From Chloroflexota bacterium (GTDB lineage: Bacteria > Chloroflexota > Dehalococcoidia > SM23-28-2 > RBG-16-64-32), in assembly GCA_022565075.1 (NCBI GenBank), contig JADFKG010000111.1:1-6903 (forward strand): a stretch of DNA of 6,903 bases, given 5' to 3'. The notes under the pieces were generated by a model. It made no database searches, was not told the DNA's origin, and saw only the letters and a program-made list of their open reading frames with translations. The first letter of the stretch is position 1. Every line of letters starts with the position of its first letter. The position numbers were made by a program, and so were the translations under genes. Positions 5,943 through 6,903 of this stretch are shown here, in pieces.

Positions 5943-5971
5943 ACTATAACGCCCGCCCTGGGCGCTCGCTA
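5943..5971 (-). promoter_or_regulatory. Promoter candidate for the beta-helix gene, -10 box inside a dyad
   Basis: TATAGT on the - strand (5948-5943) matches the -10 consensus at five of six bases. A poor -35 candidate, TAGCGA (5971-5966, three of six), sits 17 bases upstream at the end of the crotonase gene. The transcript start would be near 5936, leaving a leader of about 30 bases with the Shine-Dalgarno. The -10 box is framed by GGGCG (5938-5942) and CGCCC (5950-5954), a perfect 5-bp dyad that could be an operator. Confidence 0.45.
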
Positions 5972-6757
5972 CCCTTGGTCGGGCGGCGTAATCGGTGGCG
6001 GACGTTCGCCCTTCGCGAAGCGGGCCAGCCAGTCGCGCATGGCGGGGTCGGCGAGGCTGTCGCTGTGGACTTCGACCTCGTGGCGCAGGCCTTCGTCGAT
6101 CGGCAGCGTGAAGGCGGCGAGGGCGGCCCGGCGGTCGTTTCGCATCGCCGTCTGGGGGTAGGTGGCCACCGTCTTTGCGATCTCCAGCGCTCGGCTGACG
6201 GCCGTCCCATTCGGGACGACCTCCTGGACGAGGCCCATGCGCAGGGCGTGCCCGGCGCCGATCTGCGCACCGGTGATGATCAGGTAGAGGGCGTTGCCCA
6301 TGCCGACGATCGGCGGCAGGCGCTGCGTGCCGCCGTCGGCCAGCGGCACGCCCCAGCGCCGGTTCAGGACGCCGAACTGCGCGTCCTCCGAGGCGATCCG
6401 AAAGTCACACCAGCAGGCGAGCTCGAGCCCGCCCGCCGTGCAGTAGCCGTTGATCGCGCCGATCACGGGCTTGCCGACGTCCGTGATGCGGGAGAGGCCC
6501 ATGGGGCCGGACTTGCCCGCACCCGGGCGCGTCATCAGCGAGTCGATGTTCTTGAGGTCGGCGCCAGAGCAGAACGCCTTGTCGCCGGCCCCGGTCAGGA
6601 TCATCACGGCCAGGTCGTCGTTGCCCTTGAACTCCTCCGTCGCCGCCTCCAGCAGGCCGGCGGTCTCGCCGTCGACGCAGTTGCGGACTTCCGGGCGGTT
6701 GATCGTCACGAGGAACGTGCGGCCCTGCGTTTCAGTCAGCACTTTCGGTCCGGCCAT
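5969..6757 (-). CDS. Crotonase/enoyl-CoA hydratase-family protein lacking both catalytic glutamates
   Basis: This 262-residue protein has the crotonase fold. The oxyanion-hole segments are present: CSGADL (63-68) and NGYCTAGGLELA (103-114), followed by CDFRIAS (117-123) and GGTQRLP (142-148). Aligned by eye with mitochondrial enoyl-CoA hydratase, Glu144 falls on Asn132 (FGVLNRRWGVPLADGGTQRL) and Glu164 falls on Tyr158 (NALYLIITG). Simple hydration of enoyl-CoA is therefore doubtful; another acyl-CoA reaction (isomerase, hydrolase or decarboxylase type) is possible, perhaps with Asp141 taking part. The NRRWGVPL form resembles a widespread crotonase subgroup of unclear function. The start ATG lies two bases after the stop of the upstream gene, so translation is coupled. 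The C-terminus is Pro-rich (ERPPPITPPDQG). The family assignment is firm; the reaction is not. Confidence 0.9.
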   Translation of the reverse strand: MAGPKVLTETQGRTFLVTINRPEVRNCVDGETAGLLEAATEEFKGNDDLAVMILTGAGDKAFCSGADLKNIDSLMTRPGAGKSGPMGLSRITDVGKPVIGAINGYCTAGGLELACWCDFRIASEDAQFGVLNRRWGVPLADGGTQRLPPIVGMGNALYLIITGAQIGAGHALRMGLVQEVVPNGTAVSRALEIAKTVATYPQTAMRNDRRAALAAFTLPIDEGLRHEVEVHSDSLADPAMRDWLARFAKGERPPPITPPDQG

Positions 6758-6759
6758 CG

Positions 6760-6903
6760 TTAGTACCCGCCGCTGAGCTTGCGGTGGTCCCAGGAGACGA
6801 CGCGCTCGACCTCGAGGCGCACGACGACGCGCTTGTTCGCCATCTTCTTCACGGCGGCGATCATCGCCTCGTTCACCGGCATGTTTTGATAGCGCTCGGA
6901 CTC
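6760..6903 (-). CDS. C-terminal end of an unrecognised protein (5' partial)
   Basis: An open frame runs from the window edge at 6903 to the TAA at 6762-6760, giving 47 codons. It starts within the protein (ESERYQNMPVNEAMIAAVKK) and ends VERVVSWDHRKLSGGY. Third positions are almost all G or C, and the stop is followed after two bases by the crotonase ATG, so this is a real gene tail and the first visible member of that operon. The visible part looks like an amphipathic helix, a basic strand (KRVVVRLEVERVV) and a short aromatic/basic tail. I do not recognise the family. By context it may work on the same acyl-CoA substrate as the crotonase. Confidence 0.7.
   Translation of the reverse strand, partial: ESERYQNMPVNEAMIAAVKKMANKRVVVRLEVERVVSWDHRKLSGGY

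Noticed and set aside
5975..6763. Long + strand open frame of 262 codons opposite the crotonase gene
   Set aside because: It mirrors the crotonase frame, shows no recognisable motif, and the - strand product is a clear family member.

Overview
The window is GC-rich, densely coding bacterial DNA. The best taxonomic hint is the secreted beta-helix protein. It pairs an N-terminal CSLREA motif with two C-terminal dockerin-like units of the type WGDVDC...NPVDSLKILR.DAGL. From general knowledge I associate this combination with environmental Chloroflexota (Dehalococcoidia-like lineages), so the assignment is an inference. The abundance of short-chain dehydrogenase/reductase (SDR) and crotonase genes suits a heterotroph that breaks down fatty acids, lipids or other organic acids.

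Left part, + strand (1-2002): three SDR-family genes in tandem. The first is cut by the window edge and is a shortened SDR-like protein without the catalytic Ser-Tyr-Lys part. The second is a complete, canonical, probably NADP(H)-dependent SDR. The third overlaps it by one base (TGATG); it keeps the fold but has YxxxQ instead of YxxxK and lacks NNAG. The set looks like one operon with one intact enzyme and two probable pseudoenzymes.

Middle (2003-4125): a + strand gene for a ferritin-like/rubrerythrin domain fused to a VIT1/CCC1 membrane domain (MbfA-type iron or manganese transporter). It converges with a - strand SDR gene at 3308-4060, which has the Tyr/Lys pair but no NNAG motif. Between them, at 3220-3300 on the - strand, is a short coding-like stretch with no usable start. 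It may be the tail of a decayed or frameshifted gene. A small palindrome places one stop codon in each arm. The SDR gene has its own promoter-like sequence (TTGACG-N16-TACGAT) whose -10 box lies inside a perfect inverted repeat.

Right part, - strand (4126-6903): a 593-residue exported beta-helix protein with a good Shine-Dalgarno sequence and a promoter-like -10 box framed by a GC-rich dyad. Upstream of it are a crotonase-family gene lacking both catalytic glutamates of classical enoyl-CoA hydratases and, two bases further upstream, the C-terminal end of an unrecognised protein. The last two form one transcription unit, probably in acyl-CoA metabolism. Besides the beta-helix protein and the metal transporter, the complete genes encode SDR or crotonase proteins. 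No RNA genes, insertion sequences, CRISPR arrays or phage genes were seen.
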